Shown piece after piece: positions 47,015 through 58,548 of a DNA stretch of 64,000 nucleotides. Origin of the DNA: Hyaloscypha bicolor E (Eukaryota > Ascomycota > Leotiomycetes > Helotiales > Hyaloscyphaceae); the NCBI RefSeq assembly GCF_002865645.1, contig NW_020194512.1, positions 1,839,183-1,903,182 on the forward strand. Direction: 5' to 3'. The notes below the pieces were generated by a model that had not been told where the DNA came from, did no database searches, and saw only the letters and a list, made by a program, of their open reading frames with translations. Both the position numbers and the translations under genes were made by a program. Each line of letters opens with the position of its first letter. Position 1 is the stretch's first letter.

Positions 47015-48322
47015 GCTGGGGTCATCTCATGTGCACGTGAGCAGTGCACTGAATCCGAAGCGATGGTTCAGAGCTGAAACCACAGCCACCAGGAGAGAGG
47101 AGCACGGCGGGGAGGTTGTAAGGTTGGCAACTTTCACAGCACGGGTAATGGGGGTTGTCGATTGGCGGATAGCTATGCTATGGGATTCAGAGGAATGCGC
47201 GTGTTTGCGCTGAACTAAACGCTCGCTTGGGCAATTGGTCGGGATGGGGTCGGTGTCGAAATCAGAGTCGGAAGTACTGGGGGGTCGATTTGCAGTGGCT
47301 GAGTGCGTGTGTGTGTGCGTGTGCTTGGCTGCCAGTCATGAGTTGCAGAGGTGGCCGAGCTGGGAATCTGGGGGACATGGGATAGTGGATATTTATGAGG
47401 TGAGGATGAGGCGAGGGGAGGCGAGGGGGAGGCGAGCCGTGAGGGTGAGGGTAGGGTGAAGTGAGGAGGAACCGTGCTTGGTTCCATTGTTTTTGCACCA
47501 CACGTGACACCGCTGCACCGCTGCGCCCCGCCACCTGCACCCTCCCCGCCCACGTGCCTCCCCTCCCGTCCCCTGGGTACTCCGTACCCTTCCGTTCTCC
47601 GGCTCGCCGGTCCCTCGTGTGCCGGCTGACAGGCTGACAGGCGGGCCAATCACCCGGACAGGACGCCACACGACGCCACACCAGCCCAGAGTGGCTTCTT
47701 CTGTGGCTGGGCCGTTAGCGGAAAGCAAAGCGAACCACGGCCAGGGGCTGGGGGGGTACAGAGTTTCTCCACGAGCACGACCACGACCACGAGCGCATCC
47801 TCTGTGCAAGATTGAAGGGTAGAAATGCGTGAAAAGCCTCACGACCTTCCGTCGTGAACCAATCAATACCAGTACTCGAATGAACATGGCCGGCCTGATT
47901 TTTCAGCGCTCAGTCGCCATGGCGGAGTGTGAACTGAAAGCGTACCGTTGCTTGTGGGGGCCCGAAGGGGGCAGGGGGGAAGGGCCGCTCTTTGGATGCG
48001 ACACAAGCCTCGCCTTGCAAGTGCAAAGTGCAAAGTGCTTTGCATCATCTGTTAATGACCAAACCAGCCCGGCTCTTGTCGCTGGTGGCGTTGAGGTTGA
48101 CGGGACGGGAGCTTCCAAGGTGGGGGCACGTGTTATCGATAAGCGCATCATCGCGCTCCAGCTCGCCTCGTCTCGCCTCCCCCGTCACCCACTTCCGGGC
48201 CGACGATTCACAACCTCGACCCAGACGTCTCTGAATGCACCAAGCAGCAGAACACCCGCAAACCTCGACGCAATTCTACCCACGCCACTCCCAACCCCCT
48301 CAACCCCCCCTCCCCTACCAGC
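47015..48322. promoter_or_regulatory. Divergent promoter with four CACGTG sites
   Basis: The 1.3-kb interval between the SPX-RING and F-box genes has CACGTG at 47034-47039, 47501-47506, 47551-47556 and 48127-48132. The third reads CACGTGGG on the minus strand, the high-affinity form bound by Pho4/NUC-1 in yeast and Neurospora. A TG/CG dinucleotide run lies at about 47305-47325. Long ORFs here are C-rich shadows. Confidence 0.55.
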
Positions 48323-50399
48323 ATGACGGCAGCAACCACCCCGGCTCGTCAGGAGCCTCCGTCCGCTTGGAGCGACCTCCCGGACGAAGTTCTGCAGCAC
48401 ATCCTCTTCTACGTTTCGCCGAGCGCCCTCCTCTTCAACGTGCAATGCGTATCGAAACGCTTCAGCAGACTTGCCAGCGAGCCTCTTCTTTGGCGGCACC
48501 ATTGTCGAGTGCATTTTGAATACTGGGACTCGAAGCATCGTATCAAACAGAAATTTATGGGGAATGTGGGAGATGTTGATTGGAAGACCCTCTACAAGCA
48601 TAGGAAGAACGTAGAATCCGAAACCGCAGCTATTCTGGACAGCACTATCGAGGGGCAGGTCAACCGAATACAAAAGTTTAAATTGATAGCCGACTTTGGA
48701 TATGATGCCAAGGATACTCTACTGAAGCATTGCCGTACTTCTGAGACGGCCGAAGACGTCTTGGCTCGAAGGCAAGCCGTTGATTATCCATCGCGCTGGA
48801 TTGTGGTCTAACGCACTTACAGATACTACGCCAATGCTGTTCTAGACCACGTCCATCGTTCTAAAGCATTGGCGGAATGGAAGAAGCTATTGAGAGGCGA
48901 ACCCGTTTCCCTTGAGAGAGCTCTGGGATCCTTTGATCTATTTGTCTTACATGACCAACATGGAGATCTCCTCGAGGTAAGTGCTTGTGGCTGATGGTTA
49001 AGGAAGTTTGCAAATTGATACTACCCAGATATCGGAGATCTTCGATGACCTGGCTTCAGTTCTCCGCGCTGAACATCGTGACCTGGACCAACAGTCTACC
49101 CGTATAAAGGCTCTGACAGTGGCTAGGTTTTTACGACATCGCAATCTTACAGGACTTTCCACTGAGCTTGCTTACCGAGACCTGCAAAACACCTTTATTG
49201 GCATTGCATTACAGGATCAAGAACATCCTTCACTGCCCCTGATCTCTGTTGCCATATTCTGTGTTCTGGCACAACGAGTGGGCATTGATGCTCGCTGCTG
49301 TGGAATACCAAACCATGTTCATGCTATGGTATTCCCCCGAGACGACGAGACACTTGATGGTCGGCCGTTAGCATCTGGAGATCCTCAACCAGACCCGATG
49401 TATCTCGATCCGTATCGATCAGACGAGGAAGTGCCGATACACACCCTTAGAAGAATGTTATCGGAGTGGGGTCTTCAGCTAAGCCAACACGCTGAATACT
49501 TGGGGGATTCCAGTACAGCTAATGTCATCCTGCGGACCTCCAGAAATATCTTGGCAACTGTCCATGATTTCAGAGCGCACCACGGGAGCGCCGAAAACAC
49601 CGGACACCCCACGATTCGACTTCATGCTAATCCATTTGCTGATCTTGACAATGCATTTTATGCAGCTCTGTGGGCGAACTATATATTTGGCAACCCTCTC
49701 CGGAGATCGGAGGGGACGACTCAGAGCCAATTTATTCCCCTGATATTGGAAAGATTCGAACGGCTTTACCCGATGGATGCTTCTCTGATTGAGCAGCACA
49801 TTGTTCCGTCATACAATAATCCTACAAATGCTCAACATTGGGAACTTCGAGAAGCACTACGTGTCGTGCGCGCTGCAGACCAAACGCCGAAACAGCTTCG
49901 TTTACGCAACACACGAGCATCTCGAGAAGGAGTAAAGTACAAAGTGGGTCAAGTCTTCCGCCATCGACGATATGCCTACACAGCTGTCATCACTGGATGG
50001 GACATTGAGTGTGGTATGGATTCCGAATGGATCTCGATTAACCATGTCGATTCTCTCGCTAGGGGGAGACATCAAAGCTTCTACCATGCACTGTAAGTAC
50101 TTAAGAAAAAGAAGCCCTTGTCTTCTTGCCCAGATAGGCTCCCGTTTCGAGGCCCCGATCACTGGATCGGGGCCGGCTTCACCCCTTCCTCATGTTTTAG
50201 AAAGATAAAATAGCTTACGGACAGAACATCTAGTGTCGAAGATACGAGTATTCGCTACGTCGCGGAGGAGAACATTGAAATCATCGAACCAGAATTTCCC
50301 ATCTCTCTGATGAGTCTGGCTGGCCGATTCTTCAAGCGGTGGGATAAAGAAGAGAGGGTTTTTGTATCAAACATACGAGATGAGTACCCGGAAGATTAG
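48323..50399 (+). CDS. F-box protein with SirB1/transglutaminase-like and YccV domains (FBXO21-like)
   Basis: This is likely a substrate receptor of an SCF ubiquitin ligase. Four exons (48323-48771, 48823-48976, 49029-50092, 50234-50399) give 610 residues. The F-box lies at about 13-60 (WSDLPDEVLQHILFYVSPSA..CVSKRFSRLASEPLLWR). A SirB1/transglutaminase-like region follows (STELAYRDLQNTFIGIAL, PLISVAIFCVLAQRVGIDAR, GIPNHVHAMVFPRDD). The C-terminus is a YccV/HspQ-like domain (YKVGQVFRHRRYAYTAVITG..) as in human FBXO21, ending RDEYPED. Intron 1 starts GC (CGAAG|GCAAGC) and ends TTACAG, a GC-AG intron needed to keep the frame. Confidence 0.9.
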
Positions 50400-50558
50400 G
50401 GGGGGACTTTAGATATGTTCGGGAGAGAGAGAAATTCAGGGATCAACACTTTGCGATTTTCGAGGATGACAATCTGCCACTAGCAAGATGTTTTTCATTA
50501 CAGTGATGTTATCAGATACCAGAGTAACACTTACTTTCCCACGAAAGCGTTCCTGGTC

Positions 50559-52337
50559 TTAATCACCCCTCAGATCCATAATAATATCCCTCAGGACCCC
50601 GGCCTCAGCAAGTGCTTTAATTGCCACGTATACAACCGGCGCGTGATCTTGTTTTCTTGTGGCTGCCAAATCGTCTTCTTGGGCGAGAGATGCAACTTCT
50701 TGCGCATGTTCGCTTCGAAGAGCTTTTTGCTCCGAAACCAAATCTTTGTACAAGTTTAGAAGTCTTTCCGGGTCCGAGATTGCTTTCTCCGCTTTCTTTC
50801 TGGCCGACTCGGGAGGATTGGCGTTGTTGACCTGATCTACTGAAATATCGAAGGAGCCCGTCAACTCGTCCATTGACATTGAGAGATCTGATTGGGACTG
50901 CATGAACAGCTTCCAATCAGGGATGGCAGCCGCAAGAATCTTCTCAACATCCAAGATTAAATGGGCGTTCTCGGCAAGGCTCCCCTGAAGTGTGTGCAGG
51001 GGGCTTTTGCACAAGGACAAGAGATTATACTCAATGTCACCATCTTCGTATTGACCTATTCGTTGCATGATGTTGTCTCTAGCCAGTGAGACCCAATCCT
51101 CGCCGTGTTCGCCTTATTGAAGGTAAGAAAATTACTGCTAAAGGACGAGTGATCTTACCAAGATTGACTGGTTGTCTTTGCAGGCCATCAAGTCTCCAGA
51201 CCGAGCCGTTGATGGGCACATACGCAACGAAATGGTATCCGGCTTCATCTTCGTCTTTCCTCCTCCTCCTCTTCTCCTTCTTCTTCTTGGATGCTTTCTT
51301 CGTGGCGATTTTCTTCTTGGGAGTCTTGTTGGCCTTGACCCATTTTTCGTAATCATTTTGGAGAGCTAGATCCGCATTCAGTACATCCATTTTTCTGTGA
51401 ACAGTTAGAGAATTGTCACCCGGCATAACTGAAGCAGGGGTTCGCCGACCTCAAGAACGAGTTGTGAATATTCCGAATGAAATCACTATGGCTCAGAGCT
51501 TGACCGCGGTAAGGGGGCTTCAACAGCTTGGTTGATTCTTTGAAGGCAGTCAGAGCATCTCCTAGTTCAATTTCCGGGGTATTCATGACGATGTTTAGTA
51601 GAGAAACCGTAGCACAAGCATTACTCGTTGTCTGAGCAGCATTAGCAAGAACGCGTGTAAATTTGAGGGTCAGCACCAACCTGATTTGCGAACCAGACAT
51701 GCTTTGGGCATTTGGGAGCATTCTCATCCTCATCTGCATCGTTATCTCGATACTTGAAGAGGAATATCAACCCATATACAGGCTTTCTTCAGAAATGGTC
51801 AGTGGTGGCCAGGTTGACTTAGCCGGGGGGTGCATACAGAAGGAAGAGCAATGAATCGTCATCGAGTCCAAAGATCTCCTGAATCTTGACATTTCTGACG
51901 CCATATGCTCGTAAAATGTAACTGAAAAGAGCCTGATATTGGCAATTAGTCCTTGAATGCCACAGTCATACAGGAGATTTCATTCGTGAAAGGCAAGAGT
52001 CACAAATACTTACTGGATCGGATTCCAGCTCAACCCAACCTTTCCAATTCTGACGCTCCTCTTCTGTCAAAGCCTTCATTGCCTCCTCAACCGGATCGGA
52101 AATAATCCCGTTGGAGACAGCACTCTTTCGCCGCCGGAGGCTTCTTGAAGGCACTGGACTCTCGTCTTTGGGCGACTGCGGTTCAGCCAGTGGAGTATCC
52201 TTGATAGATGCAACGGGCGTGCTGCGAGTTGATCTTTCTGGAGTCTCACTAACTCGTAGAGAGGTTGATCTGACTCTAGATGATCGTCGTCGCTCCCCCG
52301 AATTCAGGTCGGAGGGGAGAAGAATTGGGTCATCCAT
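50559..52337 (-). CDS. uch2: Ubiquitin C-terminal hydrolase, UCH37/UCHL5 type
   Basis: This is a C12 cysteine protease; the UCH37 type trims ubiquitin chains at the proteasome, and fission yeast Uch2 is of this group. Six exons (52337-52014, 51932-51838, 51786-51681, 51631-51450, 51394-51159, 51112-50559) give 498 residues. About 85 Ser/Arg-rich residues precede WKGWVELESDP, ALFSYILRAYGV, VKIQEIFGLDDDSL and KPVYGLIFLFKYRD. The active site reads FANQ|TTSNACATVSLLN (Cys181), AGYHFVAYVPING (His290) and WRLDGL (Asp305). A Lys/Arg-rich insert occupies about 259-282, in the loop before the catalytic His. The C-terminal helical tail ends KALAEAGVLRDIIMDLRGD. The donor of intron 4 (GTCGGC) is unusual. 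Confidence 0.94.
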
Positions 52338-52894
52338 TTTGAGATATTGTTGATGCTGGATGGCGATATCAATCCATTTGAGGTTGTAGGATCACAGATA
52401 AATGGAATTTTGCGCGAGATACGCTCTGGACTATCTCAAAGCTGAGCTGGCGGTGACATAAACTTTGCACTGAGGCAGCGTCGTGGAGTGAATTCTCATC
52501 TGCACAAACAGGTAATGAACGGGAAATTCACGGCTGCTACAATAGAAAGTTTCAGCAGGAAAGTGCGAAATAGAGAGGCTTAGAGACATTATTTCAAGCC
52601 AAATGGCATCTTTTATGTAAGTCCAGACAAAGGAAGAATGCTTGTTTCTTTAAGTGAGTAGCCTGGAGTTAGGTCGGGTCGTCGTCTCTGACCCAGGCGA
52701 TTCCGTTGCACGTGCAGCCGCATCCACTGCGGAAAAACGCGTCGCGAAATCAACAACACTCCCTCTTCTTGCCCGAGTTGCGACCTCCACCACCCAGCCC
52801 AAAATTCAAAGGTGCTGCCCTGATCCATCGAAAGCCTCCCTCCTCTGCACTGCCGCGAGTACAGAGTGTCCTGAGGGACCTCGATTAGCATGCC
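52338..52894. promoter_or_regulatory. Divergent promoter UCH / POM152
   Basis: 557 bases lie between two divergent starts. ORFs crossing it are shadows of POM152 exon 1. No operator was recognised. Confidence 0.45.
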
Positions 52895-55800
52895 ATGAAC
52901 GGAACTCCTCGCATGCGGTCGTCGTACCCTTCGACTCCACGCAGCGCCCAGCAGAGCCCAAGCACGGCGCAAGATGGATCGAGAGTTATATCGCCTCTTC
53001 CGAATCTTCCAGATGGCTCCCCTGCTGCTGCGTCGTTCAGTTCTCCTGTCATACCGGTCAACCTCATCGATGCGCCGAGTCAGCGGATGTATACCTTCGC
53101 AGTGTATGGGCTACTCTTAGTATGGCGAATATACGATTGGTGGCAGCTTGTGGAAGACGGTACTACTTCCATTGGGCTCTTTTTAAAATGGAGCGCCCTT
53201 GATTCGATATTCTTGTTTGGGGTTCCATATTTGCGGATACCTTGGTTGGAATGGTCGGAGACGACATCTGTGGTGGCAGGCTGCTTACATGCTGCTCTGA
53301 ACATTATGTTGATGTTTCGAATACCGGTGAGCTTCTAAAGGCAGATCAGCGGTCGTTGCGCTGACTCTTGTGTAGCTCCCCATTGAAGGATGGCTGCTAT
53401 TCATGGCGAAAACCGTCTTCGACAGGGAGATGTCTATTTCTGAGAATAGCGTTCGACCGGCGAGCATTCTACATAACTCGTCCCTTATAATGGGAAAGCA
53501 GATTATTAACATTCTGCCCGAAGGGTACGGATTGCAGGACTACTTTCACCAAAAGATCTGCTAACTATGGCTTAGGTCCGTGACTATGAACCCAGACAGT
53601 CACCCCTTTTGCGTTGATGGTGTCCGTCCTGTGGTTCACATACCCCTCTATTTTAACCAGACGAAGCCGAAAGTGGTGGAGCTGTTGCGAATCGACTTTG
53701 ACACAAATGCCAATGAGACTATTGTGCTTTCCCAGAAAGAAGTCAATAGTGCCCACAAGACTCCCGATGACAACCTTTTACTTATAAATTACGCGGCAAG
53801 GAAACCTGGTCTCTACCGGCTCCTCAGGGTTGTGGATAAAACCAAGTTGGAGGTTCAGAGGAGAATGTCCGACACGCTGATAGTAAATTGTCCGAAAGCA
53901 GCTGTCAAATCAACGGCTTCGGACAAGTGTCTTGGTGATCTCTCGGATCTAACCATGGAGATCGAAGGAACTCCACCACTGAAAGTTGTGTATAGTCGAA
54001 CGGCCAACAGTGACCAGAGTGTCCATCACTTCCAGAGTATTCAGCCAGAGAACTTTGCCTCGCCTCTTCTGGGCTCTACTCGGGCAGGCACATTAGTTGT
54101 TGCGGGGAGCCAGGATGTTTCCTGGGCTCGAACGCATCGGATCACAGTACCTCTCAACGAGTCCATGATCCCTAGCGGCCATTGGTTGTACTCCATTGAT
54201 GAAATTCATGATGCCACAGGAAATATTGCCAACTTTTCCACCGGAGCTGACGATGGAGAGCACAACTACCCCAAAGGCGCAAATCTTGAGCAAGCATTTA
54301 CGGTTCACGAACGTCCTGTTGCTCGTCTTACGGGATGCGACTCTCGAAACCCTTTGATGGTAGCAAATGGCAAGAGTGTCCAGCTCCCAGTCCAATATGT
54401 GTCTCCTGGCCGGACTCCAGACGACACTTCTCACACTCTAATTTGGAAATTCTCTCCCCTGGACACATTGACGAAGAGTGGGGATCATGGAATGGAAGTG
54501 ATTCTCGAAGAATACTCCGCAAAGACGGCGCACAACACTCCCGCTATACGCGAACCTGGTCTCTACACACTAACTGGAGTGAAGAGTAAGTTCTGCGATG
54601 GAGAGATCAAGGAGCCTGCATCCTGTCTACTTCTCAACCCCCCGGAGCCTCAGTTGTCCATCACAGCGGAGAACATAAACGATAAATGTGCTGGAAACTC
54701 GATTGGCCTGCTCGTTGATCTCGACCTCATAGGTACACCTCCTTTCACTGTGAGGTATGAGATCGCTACAAAGAGTGGATCGCACATGGAAAGCGTCAGA
54801 GTCCCTGGTTTACGGCATCAGTTAGAGCTTAAACCAAAGGATGCTGGACATTTCAAATATCGGTTCATCTCAATTGACGATGCGGTGTACAAAGGTCACC
54901 AACTCGGTGGGAAAGATCTTCTGTTGGAGCAAGACGTCAAGCCACCTGCATCGGCTCATCTCAGACGCCCCTCTGGCACTATCGACGCATGTATTGAAGA
55001 ACCCGTTGAGATGAACGTTGAATTATCGGGAGAGAAACCTTTTACTCTTGAGTATGAGCTCGTTCATGATGGAAAGCGGAAGAAGACCAAGGAAACCGGT
55101 ATCGAAACAGACGTCTTGAAGATCCAGACAGATCCGTTAGCCAAAGGTGGAGAATATTCACTGGCTCTCACAAGCATTCAGGACAAGACGGGTTGCAAGA
55201 TATTCTTGAACAGCGAGGTCAAATTCACAGTCAGACGTCAGAGACCGAAAGTCTCCTTCGGACATCTCGAAGGCAAGCACAAGACAGTTGAGGTGGAAGG
55301 CCGACAAGTTGACCTGCCACTGCGCTTGACTGGCCGTTCTCCCTGGACTATCAGATATCGCAATATGAACGAATCTTCCAAAGTCATCCTGGAAAAGACT
55401 GCTAGATCCACCAACGACATCATCCGGGTCAACCAGCGTGGGACTTACGAAATCTTGGACGTTTCTGATGATCAATGCCCTGGAACTGCTGATCCTACGG
55501 CTTCAAAGTTCGAGGTGGATTGGTTCCCTAGACCTCAGATCAAACTTGCAGACACAGCTGTACTTATTCCTGAAGGCAAAAAGTTCAAAAAACGCGAGGT
55601 CTGTGAGGGTGATATTGATGCGGTTGAGGTTAATCTAATTGGTAAGAACTATGGTATTCTCTTCAACGAATTGGAGCTAACTTGCCAAAAGGAACTTCAC
55701 CATATAATGTTAAGTACCAAGTTCGTCACAAGCCCGAGCATGGATCGAGCTCCATTCAAAACAAAGAATTCGAAGCCGCCCTGGGCCTGGCCACCATCTC

Positions 55801-56800
55801 GATGGAGACCAGCAAGGCCGGAACGTACGAGTACGAGTTCTCCGAGCTTTCCGATGGCTTGTACGATCACGAAGCCAAAAAGTTCACTCCCCTTGTACTT
55901 TCGCAGAAAGTCAATCGAAAGCCTTCAGCACACTTCGTCAAACCCGGACAATCGTACAAGTACTGCAAAGAAGAACTAGCTGGCGATGAAGTTATCCCCA
56001 TCAAGCTAGGCGGTGTTCCTCCATTCAGCCTCGAAATCGACATCAAGCATCAAAGCAGTTCTCGACCGGAAACTGTCAAGGTTGCAAACATTGAAACAAA
56101 TCATTACGACTTCCGGATACCCCACCGCGTTCTTTCTCTCGGTGTTCATCAAGTCAGCGTGAGAAAGGTCCGTGACTCCCATGGATGTCAGCAGAAGACT
56201 GAATATGGTGCGCCTCACGTTCAAGTCCAAGTCTATGACGTGCCCACCATTTACCCCTTGGATTCCCGTGCAGATTACTGTGTCGGGGAGCGAATTTCTT
56301 ACACTCTGTCGGGAACGGCACCTTTCGAGATATTCTACACGTTTGAAGGTGTACAAAGGAAAGCCAAGTCCATCACGACGACTTTCAAGCGTATCGCGGA
56401 GAAGCCCGGAAACTTCACCATCACTGCCGTATCAGACAAAGCCAGTGAGTGCAAGGCTAGGACAAAAATTTCGAAGCTGGTGCATGAAATGCCAAGCGTT
56501 AAGATCAGCAAAGGGAAGCAGGTCGAAGTTGATATCCACGAGGGAGGACAGGCAGAAATTCTATTTGAATTCTGGGGCACTCCACCATTCGAATTCACCT
56601 ACACCAGAAGCACCAATGCCCGGAAAGGGCAGAAGTCACAGGTTTTGGAGACGAGGCATGAAGTGTCGTATGAACATAGTAAGACGATCCAATCTTCCCA
56701 GGAAGGGACTTATGAGGTGGTTGCAATCAAAGATAAGTTTTGTTCATTCTCCACACAGAGAGGGGAGATGGAAAGCAGACAGAGATTGATTCAACTATGA
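52895..56800 (+). CDS. POM152: Nuclear pore membrane protein Pom152
   Basis: This is a transmembrane nucleoporin that forms the lumenal ring of the pore. Four exons (52895-53326, 53376-53524, 53576-55641, 55692-56800) give 1251 residues. The N-terminus is Ser/Pro-rich and faces the pore. Hydrophobic segments follow ([51 protein letters not shown]). The long lumenal part holds repeated Ig-like domains, visible as recurring G-x-x-P-aromatic motifs: [75 protein letters not shown] and [11 protein letters not shown]. The intron at 55642-55691 restores the frame inside one such motif (LIG|TSPYNV). The protein ends [18 protein letters not shown]. Confidence 0.96.
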
Positions 56801-57001
56801 AGATAAGGAATAGATGGCTGTTGGATTGTTTGACACCATAGCGCGGCGCTGGGCAGTGGTCTTGCGAATTTTCTTCTTGATGTTTATAAATACCAAAACC
56901 AAAAAACCTGGAATGAACTAAAGATACCCTATAAGATCTATTGTGTCTCTTGAGGCAAAACTATGCTTCGATGTCCTCCGCTTTAACCCCCAAGAAGCAG
57001 A

Positions 57002-57982
57002 TCATACTTCCATGTCCATGCACTTGGCATTCTCATAACTCTTTCCTCTCGCATCATCTTGCCTCGCTCGTTCCAGTTCTTTCAAATAATCAATCTCAAA
57101 CCTATATCTCTTTCCCTTATTCCAATTTAGACCCCAATTGATCTCTCCAGCATCGACCTTCACAGCCCTTAACACCTTCATACCATCCAGCACGTCTTTC
57201 TTCTGCTCCCAGGAATAGGTCTGAGGCGGTTCCTGCCAGCTGATCCTCAAGCTCTGCACATCCGCGCCACTCAGCCACTTCCCCACCTTCCTGATCCCCT
57301 TCTTGATCTCTGTGATCCGGGCATCGGCTTCAACCTCTCCTGGTTTCGTGGCTCGTTTTTCGGAGCCTAGATGGATGGAAAGACGCAGGTGTTTTATGGA
57401 GGAGGTGAGGGCTGATGAGAGAATGAGGTCGCTTCGCATTGTTTTGTGCGTCCAGAGCTTGTAGTTGATTGTTACGTGGACTATTTGCGTAGGGCAGCCG
57501 TAGAGGATGGGTAGGGCTTCCGAGCGGATCTGGTGGTTCAGAAGGAGGAGAGAAGGGACTATGGGTTGGGTGAGCAGGATGTGGGTTTGCAGTTGCCGTG
57601 GGTGCGGTCCTCGGATTGGGTTGCATGGAGGCGGGAGGAGGTGGGTGTAAATGAGCTCTCGGATTTCGAGGGGCAGACGGAGTAACGGGGGGAGGTCAGC
57701 AGGAAGAGCAGGGTCGGGGGGAGTGATGAGCGAGGGCAGCGCCGGTTGTAATGGGTAGGGGTTCCGAGCGTATTGCTGGAGAGAGAGGAAGTATTCACGG
57801 AGGGACTGCTTGGGCAGTGCCCACACTGCGTCTTCAGGAAGGAGGATGATGGACTCTATGCTCCGAGCAGGCTTGGATATAGGCAAGGACGTTGTTCGCG
57901 GGGACGTGCAGACCCGCTTGTTTGGAGGGGTCGAGGAAGCGGTTAGTCGTTTGGTGAGATTCTCAGATGTTGCCATGATCAT
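57002..57982 (-). CDS. 2EXR/F-box-like fungal protein
   Basis: This is a single-exon frame. The open frame reaches 58183, but the ATG at 57982 or 57976 (MIMATSENLTKRL) gives a more typical start, about 326 residues. The central segment LLRLPLEIRELIYTHLLPPP is the hallmark of the 2EXR family, common in filamentous ascomycetes and of unknown function. LLLNHQIRSEALPILYGCPT follows as usual. The C-terminal half has SIKHLRLSIHLGSE, VGKWLSGADVQSLRISWQ and GMKVLRAVKVDAG, the leucine-rich pattern seen in this group. It converges on POM152 with 201 bases between stops. Confidence 0.78.
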   Translation of the reverse strand: MIMATSENLTKRLTASSTPPNKRVCTSPRTTSLPISKPARSIESIILLPEDAVWALPKQSLREYFLSLQQYARNPYPLQPALPSLITPPDPALPADLPPLLRLPLEIRELIYTHLLPPPCNPIRGPHPRQLQTHILLTQPIVPSLLLLNHQIRSEALPILYGCPTQIVHVTINYKLWTHKTMRSDLILSSALTSSIKHLRLSIHLGSEKRATKPGEVEADARITEIKKGIRKVGKWLSGADVQSLRISWQEPPQTYSWEQKKDVLDGMKVLRAVKVDAGEINWGLNWNKGKRYRFEIDYLKELERARQDDARGKSYENAKCMDMEV

Positions 57983-58183
57983 GTGTGTGCAAGGACGGAG
58001 GAGAGCGACGGTGAGTTCGTCAGTGAAGCGTACAGAGAAGCAGTACGGGGCTGCGTTGGAGCAGGGTGCGTAAATAGAAACGTCTGAGACGTCGAAACGC
58101 TTCCAATGGCTGTGGAGATGGATGGGGGTGTGGTTGGGGTCGCTGCAGATCGCCTCGGCTATCTTGGCGGGCGCTGCACGCAC

Positions 58184-58548
58184 GGGAGATCATCAGATAA
58201 GATAATTGATATTATGGGCACGGCGGGAAAACATCAAAAAGGACTGTCCTGTACATTGCTCGACTGGACCCATATGGCCGCCACTCAGAAGGACAGTGAA
58301 AGATCACAAAGCGAGATGCTGCGTTGTGGAATGCCCAAGAAGGGCTCTTCATTTTCATTCCTCCTCCACTCTTTAGGTTTTTTGACCTCCAAGCACTGAA
58401 CAGGGAGCTAGTTATCCTTGCTCACCCCAAAACGTACCCCCCATTCCGTTGGAGTTGCAAGGGAATAATCGAGGCTGCCATCGCCCACAACTCCCGAATA
58501 GCCAGAGCAGCCGGCACGAAATTCTAAATCCTAAATCCAAGCTACACA
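58184..58548. other. Intergenic, nothing recognised
   Basis: 365 bases between the 5' side of the 2EXR gene and the 3' end of the P450. No supported ORF or site was found. Confidence 0.5.

Noticed and set aside
47215..47887. Long overlapping C-rich minus ORFs in the SPX/F-box interval
   Set aside because: Pro/Arg/His-rich text over simple-sequence DNA, several frames open at once; it is promoter DNA.
47829..48326. 165-codon plus ORF just before the F-box gene
   Set aside because: Low-complexity C-terminus, overlaps the F-box start in another frame, no motif.
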